A DNA stretch of 64,000 bases, from positions 1 to 64,000 of the forward strand of contig UBUL01000019.1 of NCBI GenBank assembly GCA_900468625.1. Reading direction: 5' to 3'. Positions 16,708 through 25,397 of the stretch are shown here, piece by piece. The stretch comes from Hyphomicrobiales bacterium. Lineage in GTDB: Bacteria > Pseudomonadota > Alphaproteobacteria > Rhizobiales > Rhizobiaceae. The translations under genes were made by a program, and so were the position numbers. The notes beneath the pieces are model-generated. The model was not told where the DNA came from. It ran no database searches and saw only the letters and a program-made list of their open reading frames with translations. Positions within the stretch are counted from its first letter, which is position 1; each line of letters begins with the position of its first letter.

Positions 16708-16723
16708 TGGCACGGTGCTTGCT
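16708..16723 (+). promoter_or_regulatory. Sigma-54 (-24/-12) promoter of the nas operon
   Basis: TGGCAC-GGTGC-TTGCT matches the RpoN consensus TGGCAC-N5-TTGCW exactly. The expected start of transcription is near 16733, which places the complete ANTAR leader in the transcript. Confidence 0.85.
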
Positions 16724-16754
16724 TGATAAACAGCAGGCCTTAGGCCACGAATTT

Positions 16755-16849
16755 GGCGTCTAACGACGGACGCCTTCAGCAAAGCCGCTGATCAGGAGAC
16801 CTCGCGCTACATCGACGTATGCGCGCCCTGACCAGCGGCATTTTGTTTT
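16755..16849 (+). ncRNA. NasT-responsive ANTAR leader RNA with antiterminator and terminator
   Basis: Hairpin P1 (16755-16774): GGCGTC/GACGCC plus a T-G closing pair, hexaloop AACGAC. Hairpin P2 (16776-16791): TCAGC/GCTGA, hexaloop AAAGCC. Both loops have A at position 1 and G at position 4, the ANTAR recognition rule, and they are one base apart. The 3' strand of P2 overlaps the 5' strand of the terminator (GCCGCTG at 16784), so P2 and the terminator exclude each other. This is the architecture described for ANTAR antitermination leaders in nitrate and ethanolamine operons. NasT is encoded just upstream. Confidence 0.9.
16784..16849 (+). terminator. Regulated intrinsic terminator in the nas leader
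   Basis: GCCGCTG-A-TCAGG pairs with CCTGA-C-CAGCGGC (16827-16839), with one mismatch, followed by ATTTTGTTTT. Nested in its apex is another hairpin (16803-16825) with hexaloop ATCGAC. Formation should be blocked when NasT stabilises P2. Confidence 0.88.
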
Positions 16850-16898
16850 CAACCCTAGCGATGGATCGGCACGACCTTTGTCGGGCCTCGGAGAAGTC

Positions 16899-18164
16899 AT
16901 GTCTGTTCACGAGAGAGCGCAATCCATACCCGCCGGCGAGCCAGCCAAAGCATTGTGGATTTCCACGACTGCTTTCACGCTCTGTTTCGCCGTCTGGACG
17001 ATCTTTGCGATCATTGGCATTCGGATTAAACAGGAGCTCGGCCTTTCCGAAGCCGAGTTCGGATTGCTTGTCGGCACGCCGGTTCTTACCGGATCGATCG
17101 TCCGCATCGTGCTCGGGATTTGGACGAGCCGTTATGGCGGTCGCCTGGTCTATACGCTGACCATGCTGGCCGCGGCGCTCGCAACCTTTCTGCTGTCCTA
17201 TGCGACGACCTACGCGCAAATGCTCATCGCCGGCCTCGGCGTCGGCCTTGCCGGCGGTTCCTTCGCGGTGGGCGTCGCCTATGTTTCACCATTCTTTCCG
17301 CCGGAGAAGCAGGGAACGGCACTCGGCATTTTCGGCGCCGGCAATGTCGGTGCGGCAGTCACCAAATTTGCCGCCCCCTTCGTGCTGATCGCATGGGGAT
17401 GGCAGGCGGTGGCCGAGATCTGGGCGCTGGTGCTGGCAGTCATGGCGCTTGTCTTCTGGTTCACCACGACAGACGATCCAGCCTTCCAGGCCCGCCGCGC
17501 GCGCGGCATCGCCTCCAAGAGCCTGCTGCAGGAATTCGCGCCGCTGAAAAACGTTCAGGTCTGGCGCTTCTCGCTCTACTATTTCTTCGCCTTTGGCGGC
17601 TTCGTCGCCCTGTCGCTCTGGCTGCCGCGCTATCTGGTCGGCGTCTATGGCTTCAACCTCGAAGTCGCCGGCATGGTAGCTGCCGCCTACTCGATCCCCG
17701 GCAGCATTTTCCGGGCTTTCGGAGGGATGCTTTCCGATAAAAGAGGCGCGCGGAGCGTCATGTACGTCATGCTGGCAGTGTCGGCGGTTGCGACGCTGAT
17801 CCTTTCGTTGCCGGCTGCGCCTGCATCCGGCTCCGCCTTCGGAGTGACGCCTCCAATCTTCATCGTCGCCATCTTCGTTCTCGGCTTCTTCATGAGCCTC
17901 GGCAAGGCGGCCGTCTACAAGCATATCCCTGCCTATTATCCGGAAAGCATCGGCGCAGTCGGCGGAATCGTCGGCATGATGGGTGGACTTGGCGGTTTCA
18001 TCCTGCCCATCGCCTTCGGCGTGCTCAAGGATCTGACCGGGCTTTGGTCGAGCTGCTTCCTGCTTTTGTTTGCGATCGTCGCGATCTCGCTCATCTGGAT
18101 GCACCTGTCTATTCGGCGGCTTGAACGGGGCGGGCTTTCCGCGTCCGTCGTGACCGCCAGCTAA
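16899..18164 (+). CDS. MFS nitrate/nitrite transporter (NarK/NasA-type, NNP family)
   Basis: A 421-residue major-facilitator protein with about 12 membrane helices. Both nitrate-signature motifs of the NNP family are visible: GAGNVGAAVTKFAAP around residue 153 and GGIVGMMGGLGGF around residue 355. The chosen start is ATG at 16899 after GGAGA; a TTG at 16878 is in frame but poorer. By family it imports nitrate, by proton symport or nitrate/nitrite exchange. It is the first gene of the assimilation operon, directly behind the ANTAR leader and terminator, so NasT should control it and everything downstream. Confidence 0.93.
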   Translation: MSVHERAQSIPAGEPAKALWISTTAFTLCFAVWTIFAIIGIRIKQELGLSEAEFGLLVGTPVLTGSIVRIVLGIWTSRYGGRLVYTLTMLAAALATFLLSYATTYAQMLIAGLGVGLAGGSFAVGVAYVSPFFPPEKQGTALGIFGAGNVGAAVTKFAAPFVLIAWGWQAVAEIWALVLAVMALVFWFTTTDDPAFQARRARGIASKSLLQEFAPLKNVQVWRFSLYYFFAFGGFVALSLWLPRYLVGVYGFNLEVAGMVAAAYSIPGSIFRAFGGMLSDKRGARSVMYVMLAVSAVATLILSLPAAPASGSAFGVTPPIFIVAIFVLGFFMSLGKAAVYKHIPAYYPESIGAVGGIVGMMGGLGGFILPIAFGVLKDLTGLWSSCFLLLFAIVAISLIWMHLSIRRLERGGLSASVVTAS

Positions 18165-18183
18165 CTATCAAGGACTTGGAATT

Positions 18184-20634
18184 ATGCCTCAGAAACTGGT
18201 CATCATCGGCAACGGCATGGCGCCAGGGCGCATGCTGGAGCATCTTCTGGAAAAGGCGCCTGATCTCTATGAGGTCACGATCTTCAACGCCGAGCCGCGC
18301 GTCAATTACGACCGCATCATGCTGTCGCCGGTTCTCTCCGGCGAGAAGGATTACGAGCAGATCATCATCCACGGCGACGGCTGGTACATCAAGCACGGCA
18401 TCACGCTTTATAAGGGGCACAAGATCGTCGCGATCGACCGGGCGGCAAAGACCGTAACCTCCGATCACGGCGTGACCGAGAGTTACGACAAGCTGGTGAT
18501 CGCGACCGGTTCCGTTCCCTTCATCATTCCGGTTCCCGGCAAGGAGCTGCGGGGTGTCATCACCTATCGCGACCTCGACGATGTGCAGGCGATGCTGCTT
18601 GCCGCCCAGTCGCGCGAAAAGGCGGTCGTCATCGGCGGCGGTCTGCTGGGTCTCGAAGCGGCAGCTGGCCTTGCCTCCCGCGGCATGGATGTGACCGTTC
18701 TCCATGTCATGCCGACGCTGATGGAACGCCAGCTCGATCCGGCTGCCGGCTATCTCCTGCAAAAGGCCGTCGAGGAGCGCGGCATCAAGGTCATCACCAA
18801 GGCCAACACCAAGGCGATCGTCGGTGACGGCAAGGTCGAGGGGATCGAACTGGAGGACGGGCGCGTGATCCCGGCCACGCTCGTCGTCATGGCCGTCGGG
18901 ATCCGTCCCAGTGTCGGCCTTGCCAAGGAGGCGGGCATCGCCGTCAACCGCGGCATCGTCGTCGATGACGGCATGCAGACCTCGGACGGCTCGATCATGG
19001 CGCTCGGCGAATGCGCCGAGGTCGGTGGCATGGTCTATGGCCTCGTCGCGCCCCTTTACGAGATGGCGCGGGTTGCCGCCTCGCATCTTGCAGGAGACAC
19101 GAGTGCCGCCTTCGTGCACTCGGACACGCCGACGAAGCTGAAAGTCACGGGCATCGATCTGTTTTCGCTCGGCGACTTCGCCGATGGCGACGACCGCGAG
19201 GAAATCGTGCTGCGCGACGCCGCAGCCGGCGTCTACAAGCGCCTCGTGCTGAAGGACAACAAGATCATCGGCACCGTGCTTTACGGCGAAACGGCCGACG
19301 GCGCCTGGTTCAACGACCTGAAGAAGAAGGCGACAGATATCTCTGAGATGCGCGAAACGCTCATCTTCGGCCAGGCCTATCAGGGAGGGTCGCCGCTGGA
19401 CCCTATGGCGGCCGTTGCAGCCTTGCCGGATGATGCGGAAATCTGCGGCTGCAACGGCGTCTGTAAGGGCAAGATCACGTCAACCATATCGGCCAAGGGC
19501 CTGACATCGCTCGACGATGTGCGCGCCCACACGAAGGCGTCGGCCTCCTGCGGCTCCTGCACCGGCCTTGTCGAGCAGCTGATGTCGATCACGCTCGGCG
19601 ACCGCTACAATCCGGCCGCCGTCCAGCCGATGTGCAGCTGCACCGAGCTTGGCCACGACGACGTCAGAAGATTGATAAAAGCCAAGGGCTTGAAGACCAT
19701 TCCTGCCGTTATGCAGGAACTTGAATGGAAGACCTCCTGCGGCTGCGCCAAGTGCCGTCCGGCGCTGAATTACTACCTCGTCTGCGACTGGCCGGATGAG
19801 TATGCCGATGACTACCAATCGCGCTTCATCAATGAACGCGTGCATGCCAACATCCAGAAGGACGGCACCTATTCCGTCGTGCCGCGCATGTGGGGCGGCG
19901 TCACGAGTTCGAACGAGCTGCGCGCTATTGCCGATGTCGTCGACAAGTTCGAAATCCCGATGGTGAAGGTGACGGGCGGCCAGCGCATCGATCTGCTCGG
20001 TGTGCAGAAGGAGGATCTGCCAGCCGTCTGGGCCGATCTCGGCAAGGCCGGCTTCATCTCAGGGCAGGCCTATGCCAAGGGCCTGCGCACGGTGAAGACA
20101 TGCGTCGGCTCCGACTGGTGCCGCTTCGGCACGCAGGATTCCACCGGGCTTGGCATCCGCATCGAGAAATTCATGTGGGGCTCCTGGACACCGGCAAAGC
20201 TCAAGATGGCGGTCTCAGGCTGTCCGCGAAATTGCGCCGAGGCGACCTGCAAGGACATCGGTGTCGTCTGCGTCGACTCAGGCTTCGAAATCCATTTTGC
20301 CGGTGCCGCCGGTCTCGACATCAAGGGCACGGAGGTTCTGGGCCTCGTCAAGACCGAGGACGAGGCGCTCGAGCACATCGTGGCGCTGACGCAGATGTAC
20401 CGCGAACAGGCCCGCTATCTCGAGCGCATCTATAAATGGGCCAAGCGTATCGGCCTCGACGAAATCCGCCGCCAGATCATGCAGGATCACGAGAAGCGGA
20501 AGGCCTATTACGAACGCTTCGTTTTCAGCCAGAAGTTCGCGCAGGTCGATCCCTGGTCGGAGCGTGTCTCCGGCAAGGACAAGCATGAGTTCAAGCCGAT
20601 GGCGACCGTCGGCTTCCCGCAGGCAGCCGAGTAA
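18184..20634 (+). CDS. nirB: Assimilatory nitrite reductase, large subunit
   Basis: An 816-residue NAD(P)H-dependent siroheme nitrite reductase subunit of normal length. Residues 1 to about 300 are a pyridine nucleotide-disulfide oxidoreductase domain (VIIGNGMAPGRMLE; GGGLLGLEAA). Residues about 420-520 are BFD-like [2Fe-2S] segments (ICGCNGVCKG, CGSCTGL, and a further CSCTELG...CGCAKC). Residues about 555-780 are the sulfite/nitrite reductase domain, with the siroheme/[4Fe-4S] ligands in TCVGSDWCRFG (near 639) and SGCPRNCAEATC (near 679). It reduces nitrite to ammonium together with NirD, whose gene follows after 10 bases. Siroheme comes from CysG at the operon end. Confidence 0.96.
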   Translation: MPQKLVIIGNGMAPGRMLEHLLEKAPDLYEVTIFNAEPRVNYDRIMLSPVLSGEKDYEQIIIHGDGWYIKHGITLYKGHKIVAIDRAAKTVTSDHGVTESYDKLVIATGSVPFIIPVPGKELRGVITYRDLDDVQAMLLAAQSREKAVVIGGGLLGLEAAAGLASRGMDVTVLHVMPTLMERQLDPAAGYLLQKAVEERGIKVITKANTKAIVGDGKVEGIELEDGRVIPATLVVMAVGIRPSVGLAKEAGIAVNRGIVVDDGMQTSDGSIMALGECAEVGGMVYGLVAPLYEMARVAASHLAGDTSAAFVHSDTPTKLKVTGIDLFSLGDFADGDDREEIVLRDAAAGVYKRLVLKDNKIIGTVLYGETADGAWFNDLKKKATDISEMRETLIFGQAYQGGSPLDPMAAVAALPDDAEICGCNGVCKGKITSTISAKGLTSLDDVRAHTKASASCGSCTGLVEQLMSITLGDRYNPAAVQPMCSCTELGHDDVRRLIKAKGLKTIPAVMQELEWKTSCGCAKCRPALNYYLVCDWPDEYADDYQSRFINERVHANIQKDGTYSVVPRMWGGVTSSNELRAIADVVDKFEIPMVKVTGGQRIDLLGVQKEDLPAVWADLGKAGFISGQAYAKGLRTVKTCVGSDWCRFGTQDSTGLGIRIEKFMWGSWTPAKLKMAVSGCPRNCAEATCKDIGVVCVDSGFEIHFAGAAGLDIKGTEVLGLVKTEDEALEHIVALTQMYREQARYLERIYKWAKRIGLDEIRRQIMQDHEKRKAYYERFVFSQKFAQVDPWSERVSGKDKHEFKPMATVGFPQAAE

Positions 20635-20644
20635 GGAGACGCAT

Positions 20645-20992
20645 ATGACGACCTGGCCCCAGGAAACCTGGCATGCAATCGGCGATATCTCGGACATTCC
20701 CTTGCGCGGCGCGCGCTGCGTGAAAACCCCGCAGGGCAAGATCGCCGTGTTTCGTACGGCTGAAAACGAGGTCTTCGCCATCGAGGATCATTGCCCGCAT
20801 AAGGGCGGCCCGCTCTCTGAGGGTATCGTTCACGGGAAAGCCGTGACGTGCCCGCTGCACAACTGGGTGATCTCGCTCGAAACCGGCAAGGCCCTCGGCG
20901 CCGACCAGGGCGAGGTGCGGACCATCCCTGTCCGCAACGAGGACGGCGCGCTCTTCATCGCACTCGAAAGCCTGATGATGGCGGCGGAGTGA
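20645..20992 (+). CDS. nirD: Assimilatory nitrite reductase, small subunit
   Basis: A 115-residue Rieske-type protein. The start ATG follows AAGGAGA directly after nirB. The two Rieske half-motifs are EDHCPHKGGPL near residue 43 and TCPLHNWVISL near residue 70. Here the first motif reads CPH and the second CPLH; whether all four cluster ligands are complete is therefore worth checking, since many NirD proteins have a partly degenerate cluster site. It partners NirB in the cytoplasm. A long inverted repeat separates it from nasA. Confidence 0.94.
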   Translation: MTTWPQETWHAIGDISDIPLRGARCVKTPQGKIAVFRTAENEVFAIEDHCPHKGGPLSEGIVHGKAVTCPLHNWVISLETGKALGADQGEVRTIPVRNEDGALFIALESLMMAAE

Positions 20993-21017
20993 CGATGATC
21001 GTGTGCCGGAGAAATCA

Positions 21018-21175
21018 CCCCCCTCTGTCAGCTTCGCTGACATCTCCCCCACAAGGGGAGAGATCGACCGGAGCGAGAAGCCACCTTCATCGAGCCAAGA
21101 CAACGAAGCCGGTGATGGCGGCACCATATGATCTCCCCCCTTGTGGAGGAGATGTCCCGCAGGGACAGAGGGGGG
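21018..21175. repeat. Composite inverted repeat between nirD and nasA
   Basis: The left part (CCCCCCTCTGTC, a GCTTCGCTGAC hairpin, then CTCCCCCACAAGGGGAG) is mirrored by the right part (CTCCCCCCTTGTGGAGGAG, then GTCCCGCAGGGAC and AGAGGGGGG). Each side holds its own small hairpin. This is a common rhizobial intergenic palindrome; here it lies inside an operon, so it should form a long stem in the message. Confidence 0.7.
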
Positions 21176-21211
21176 TACTCTCCCGAGCCCCAAAATTCGT
21201 GGATATGCTCC

Positions 21212-23869
21212 ATGTCCATTGAAACCAAGACCACCTGTCCATATTGCGGCGTCGGCTGCGGCGTCATCGCCAGGGTCGATGATGACGGCAAGGTCTTCGT
21301 CAAAGGCGATCCCGACCACCCCTCCAACTTCGGGCGGCTATGCTCGAAGGGATCGGCACTTGCCGAGACGATCGATCTCGATGGCCGCCTGCTCCATCCG
21401 GAAATTGCCGGCCAAAGGGCAAGCTGGGACGACGCGCTTGATCTGGTCGCGCAACGCTTCAGTGAGACGATCGCCGAGCACGGACCCGATTCGGTTGCCT
21501 TCTACGTCTCCGGCCAGATGCTGACGGAGGACTATTACGTCGCCAACAAGCTGATGAAGGGCTTCATCCGTTCTGGCAATATCGACACCAATTCCAGGCT
21601 CTGCATGTCATCCTCGGTCGCCGGCCACCGCCGCGCCTTCGGCTCGGACACGGTGCCGGGCACCTACGAGGATATCGAGCTTGCCGACCTCGTCGTCCTC
21701 ACGGGCTCCAATCTCGCCTGGTGCCATCCGGTCATCTATCAGCGGATGGCGGCTGCGAAGGCGGCACGGCCGTCGATGAAGATCGTCGTCATCGATCCAC
21801 GCCGGACCATGACCTGCGATATCGCCGATCTGCATCTGGCGATCCGGCCGGACGGTGACGTCGCCCTTTTCTTAGGCCTTTTCGAACATCTGATCGCCAA
21901 CAATACGATCGACCAGAATTACATTGCCGAACATACCGGCGGTTTCGCCGAAGCTTTCGCCGCCGCCAGTTCCCTATCGTCCAACGATGTGCTCGATTTG
22001 ACCGGCCTGCCTGCCATGCAGCTTCGCGAGTTCTACCGGCTGTTTGCCCAAACCGAGAAAGTCGTCACCTGCTACAGCCAGGGCGTCAATCAATCCTCAT
22101 CCGGCACGGACAAGGTCAATGCGATCCTCAATTGCCATCTCGCGACCGGCCGGATCGGCCGGCCGGGCATGGGGCCGTTCTCGCTGACCGGTCAGCCGAA
22201 CGCGATGGGCGGCCGCGAGGTCGGCGGCCTCGCCAATATGCTTGCGGCTCACATGGCGGTCGAGAACGCTGGGGATCGCGACCGGGTGCAGCGCTTCTGG
22301 CAGTCGCCAGGGATCGCCGAAAGGCCGGGATTGAAAGCGGTCGATATGTTTCGCGCCGTCGCCGACGGCCGTATCAAGGCGCTGTGGATCATGGCGACCA
22401 ACCCGGTTGTCTCGATGCCGGACGCCGATGCCGTCGAGGCGGCCATCAAGTCCTGCCCCTTTGTCGTCGTCTCCGACGTTCTGCGCGAGACGGATACAGC
22501 GCAGCACGCGCATGTGCTGCTGCCCTCGCTCGGCTGGGGCGAAAAGGACGGAACCGTTACCAATTCCGAACGGCGGATCTCCAGGCAGCGACAGTTTCTG
22601 GCCGTACCGGGCGAAGCGAGGCCCGACTGGTGGCAGATGGCCGAGGTCGGCCGCCGCATGGGATTTTCCAAAGCCTTCGCCTTCCGCACTAACGCAGATA
22701 TCTTCGCCGAGCATGCGGGCCTCTCCGGCTTTGAAAATGAGGGCAGCCGCGATTTCGACATTGGCGCTCATGAAGCGATCGTGCCGGAAGAGTACGACGC
22801 ACTCCAGCCTTTCCAGTGGCCGCAGCCTGCCGGAGCGATGCCGAAGGTCACGCGCTTCTTTGCGGATGGGGGGTTCTATCATCCCGATCGCAAGGCGCGC
22901 TTTGTCGCGATCGAGCCTCCGGCAAGCGATCGAACCGATAGCCGCTTCCCGCTCACGCTCAATACCGGACGCGTTCGCGATCACTGGCATACCATGACGC
23001 GCACCGGCAAAAGCGCGCGGCTATCGGCCCATATTGCCGAGCCCTTCGCCGAGATCCATCCGCGCGATGCGATCGAAATCGGTGTTGCAGAAGCCGGCCT
23101 GGTCGAGATCGAAAGCCCGTATGGCAAGGTGATCGTCCGCGCTCTGGTGACCGAACGGCAGGCTCGCGGCAGCCTGTTCGTGCCGATGCATTGGAATGAC
23201 GGCTTTGCCGCCAAGGCCAGGATCGACGCCGTGGTCGCCCCGGTCACGGATCCGATTTCCGGTCAGCCCGCTTCGAAGAATGTAGCAGTCCGTGCCCGCC
23301 GCTTCCAGGCGTCGCATTATGGATTCGCCGTCTCCGCGGCAAAGCCGCACGACCTCGATAACCCCTATTGGGCGCTTGCCAAAGCCGATGGCGGCTGGCG
23401 GACCGAACTCGCCTTCGATACGGCACGGGAAGACTGGATCGGCTGGTGCCGTGCGACATTCGATATACCGGCCGATCTCGAGCCGCTCGGCTATGCCGAT
23501 CAGGCTTCCGGAGACCTGCGCCTTGCCTTCTTCGAGGGCGAGCGGCTGCTTGCCGCCCTCTTCGTCGCCCGCCAGCCGGTTGCCGTGGCGCGAAGCTGGG
23601 CGATCGCCCAGCTTTCGGCATCGCACGGCAATCTCAGGAAACGGTTTGCGCTCATCGCCGGCAGACCAGGCGCCGGTACGGTCGATGCCGGCGCGACGGT
23701 CTGTTCCTGTTTCAGCGTCGGTATCAATCAGATCGTCGCGGCTATTCGCAGCGGCTGCCACAGCGTCGAAGCCGTCGGCAAGGAGCTCAATGCCGGAACC
23801 AATTGCGGCTCCTGCCGCGCCGAGATCAAGGGGGTCATCGATGGATGTCTTGCAGCTGCCGCCGAGTGA
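21212..23869 (+). CDS. nasA: Assimilatory nitrate reductase, catalytic subunit
   Basis: An 885-residue molybdoenzyme. The N-terminus carries the [4Fe-4S] motif CPYCGVGCG with a fourth cysteine in GRLCSKG near residue 44. The large central part is the bis-MGD molybdopterin domain, including the region RLCMSSSVAGHRRAFGSD with the expected Mo-ligand cysteine. Residues about 830-880 are a BFD-like [2Fe-2S] domain (CSCFSVGINQ ... TNCGSCRAE), found in many assimilatory enzymes and used to accept electrons. It reduces nitrate to nitrite in the cytoplasm. The start ATG at 21212 matches the conserved N-terminus; a longer frame begins inside the upstream repeat. Its 3' end overlaps cysG by 29 bases. 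Confidence 0.95.
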   Translation: MSIETKTTCPYCGVGCGVIARVDDDGKVFVKGDPDHPSNFGRLCSKGSALAETIDLDGRLLHPEIAGQRASWDDALDLVAQRFSETIAEHGPDSVAFYVSGQMLTEDYYVANKLMKGFIRSGNIDTNSRLCMSSSVAGHRRAFGSDTVPGTYEDIELADLVVLTGSNLAWCHPVIYQRMAAAKAARPSMKIVVIDPRRTMTCDIADLHLAIRPDGDVALFLGLFEHLIANNTIDQNYIAEHTGGFAEAFAAASSLSSNDVLDLTGLPAMQLREFYRLFAQTEKVVTCYSQGVNQSSSGTDKVNAILNCHLATGRIGRPGMGPFSLTGQPNAMGGREVGGLANMLAAHMAVENAGDRDRVQRFWQSPGIAERPGLKAVDMFRAVADGRIKALWIMATNPVVSMPDADAVEAAIKSCPFVVVSDVLRETDTAQHAHVLLPSLGWGEKDGTVTNSERRISRQRQFLAVPGEARPDWWQMAEVGRRMGFSKAFAFRTNADIFAEHAGLSGFENEGSRDFDIGAHEAIVPEEYDALQPFQWPQPAGAMPKVTRFFADGGFYHPDRKARFVAIEPPASDRTDSRFPLTLNTGRVRDHWHTMTRTGKSARLSAHIAEPFAEIHPRDAIEIGVAEAGLVEIESPYGKVIVRALVTERQARGSLFVPMHWNDGFAAKARIDAVVAPVTDPISGQPASKNVAVRARRFQASHYGFAVSAAKPHDLDNPYWALAKADGGWRTELAFDTAREDWIGWCRATFDIPADLEPLGYADQASGDLRLAFFEGERLLAALFVARQPVAVARSWAIAQLSASHGNLRKRFALIAGRPGAGTVDAGATVCSCFSVGINQIVAAIRSGCHSVEAVGKELNAGTNCGSCRAEIKGVIDGCLAAAAE

Positions 23870-25340
23870 CGTGCCGGCCCGGATGGAGCCGCTTGCCAAG
23901 CTGCCGGTGTTCTGGGACCTTCAAGGCAAACGCGTGATCGTCGCCGGCGGCTCCGATGCGGCGGCCTGGAAGGCGGAGCTTCTCGCCGCCTGCGGTGCGG
24001 ATGTTCATATTTATGCAGGCGAACTTTCCGATGCGTTCGAAAAGCTGATCCTGCGCGGCGGCGAACATCCGCAAGCTGGCTTTACCCATCACCCGCGGAT
24101 ATGGAACGAAGCAAGCTTTGCAGGTGCGGCCATCGCCATCGCTGACTGCGAAGAAGACGGCGAGGCGCTGGCTTTTTTCAAGGCTGCCCGCAAGGCTGGC
24201 GTGCCGGTCAACGTCATAGACAAGCCCGCCTTCTGCCAGTTCCAGTTCGGTTCGATCGTCAATCGTTCTCCGGTCGTGGTGTCGATTTCGACCGACGGAG
24301 CAGCCCCGATCCTCGCTCAGGCAATCCGCCGACGGATCGAGACGCTGCTGCCGCGGGCGTTGAAAGGCTGGGCAGCTCTGGCGCAGTCGTTGCGTGAGAC
24401 AGTCAATCAACGGCTGGCGCCCGGACCGCTGCGTCGCGTCTTCTGGGAGCGTTTCGTCGATCGCGCGTTTTCGAGCTTGGATACGCCGGAGGAGGGCGTC
24501 GGCGGGCAGCTTCTCAAGGAAGCCGAGCGGCTTCGAGAGGCGCCCGCCCACTCGTCCGGTGGCCGCGTCACGCTTGTCGGAGCGGGTCCGGGCGATGCCG
24601 AGCTTCTGACGCTGAAGGCTGTCCGCGCCCTGCAGGCGGCCGACGTGATCCTCTTCGACGATCTGGTTTCGGCCGAGGTCCTGGAGCTTGCCCGGCGTGA
24701 AGCCAAACGCATGCTGGTCGGCAAGCGCGGGGGCCGTACGAGCTGCCGGCAGGAAGATATCAACGACATGATGGTGAAGCTCGCAAAAGCTGGCAAGCAT
24801 GTTGTTCGGCTGAAATCCGGCGATCCCATGATCTTTGGCCGGGCTGGCGAGGAGATCGCTCACCTGGACCGGCAAAACATTCCCGTCGATGTCGTTCCCG
24901 GAATAACGGCGGCGAGCGCGATGGCGTCCCGGCTCGGCATTTCCCTGACACATCGGGATCATGCGCAGTCGGTTCGTTTCGTGACCGGACACTCCCGGCA
25001 CGGTGGGTTACCCGCGGACATCGATTGGGGTGCCGTTGCCGATCCGCATACGACGACCGTATTCTACATGGCGGGCCGGACGGCGCCGTTGATTGCAGAA
25101 CGGTTGCTCAAGGAAGGCTTGTCGCCCGAGACATCGGCGATCATCATCAGTGATGTCAGCAGGCCAACGGAGCGCGATTGGCGCGGAACGCTTTTCGGCA
25201 TACCGAGCGGGATCGCGAGTGTCGGTTACGACAATCCGGTACTCATCGCAGTCGGAAATGCGCTCGCGGCACGTCAAAATCCCGTTAGCTATGGGATCAC
25301 CGAGGAAAGAGACGATCGTCTCGTCATGGCATCCGGCTGA
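23841..25340 (+). CDS. cysG: Siroheme synthase, fused CysG type
   Basis: A 499-residue fusion. Residues about 20-160 are the precorrin-2 dehydrogenase/ferrochelatase domain (KRVIVAGGSDAAAWKAELL, then PVNVIDKPAFCQF and VVVSISTDGAAPILA). Residues about 165-225 form the dimerisation region. Residues about 240-485 are uroporphyrinogen-III C-methyltransferase (VTLVGAGPGDAELLTLKA, VVRLKSGDPMIFGR, VPGITAASA). The start ATG at 23841 lies inside the end of nasA after a GGGGG leader, so translation is coupled. It makes siroheme from uroporphyrinogen III, the cofactor needed by NirB, which explains its place at the end of the nitrate operon. Confidence 0.95.
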   Translation: MDVLQLPPSDVPARMEPLAKLPVFWDLQGKRVIVAGGSDAAAWKAELLAACGADVHIYAGELSDAFEKLILRGGEHPQAGFTHHPRIWNEASFAGAAIAIADCEEDGEALAFFKAARKAGVPVNVIDKPAFCQFQFGSIVNRSPVVVSISTDGAAPILAQAIRRRIETLLPRALKGWAALAQSLRETVNQRLAPGPLRRVFWERFVDRAFSSLDTPEEGVGGQLLKEAERLREAPAHSSGGRVTLVGAGPGDAELLTLKAVRALQAADVILFDDLVSAEVLELARREAKRMLVGKRGGRTSCRQEDINDMMVKLAKAGKHVVRLKSGDPMIFGRAGEEIAHLDRQNIPVDVVPGITAASAMASRLGISLTHRDHAQSVRFVTGHSRHGGLPADIDWGAVADPHTTTVFYMAGRTAPLIAERLLKEGLSPETSAIIISDVSRPTERDWRGTLFGIPSGIASVGYDNPVLIAVGNALAARQNPVSYGITEERDDRLVMASG

Positions 25341-25397
25341 CGCATTCGTACGCCTTCAGCGTGGCATGCCGTGTGCTCAACATGGTTTTGAAGTCGC

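Larger units (their letters stand above)
16580..16898 (+). other. Regulatory region of the nitrate assimilation operon
   Basis: This gap has no protein gene. In order it holds a dyad (16593-16609), a -24/-12 sigma-54-type promoter (16708-16723), and a leader with two ANTAR hairpins and a terminator (16755-16849). Together they imply nitrogen-limitation control of initiation and nitrate/nitrite control of elongation. Confidence 0.8.

Noticed and set aside
16803..16825. The ATCGAC hairpin considered as the main P2 element of the ANTAR leader
   Set aside because: It is nested inside the terminator and would not exclude it; the AAAGCC hairpin at 16776-16791 overlaps the terminator stem and is the proper P2. 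The nested hairpin is kept only as a separate observation.
17286..18104. 272-codon minus-strand open frame opposite the nitrate transporter gene
   Set aside because: Highly charged, repetitive antisense translation with no start signal; the plus-strand transporter is certain.
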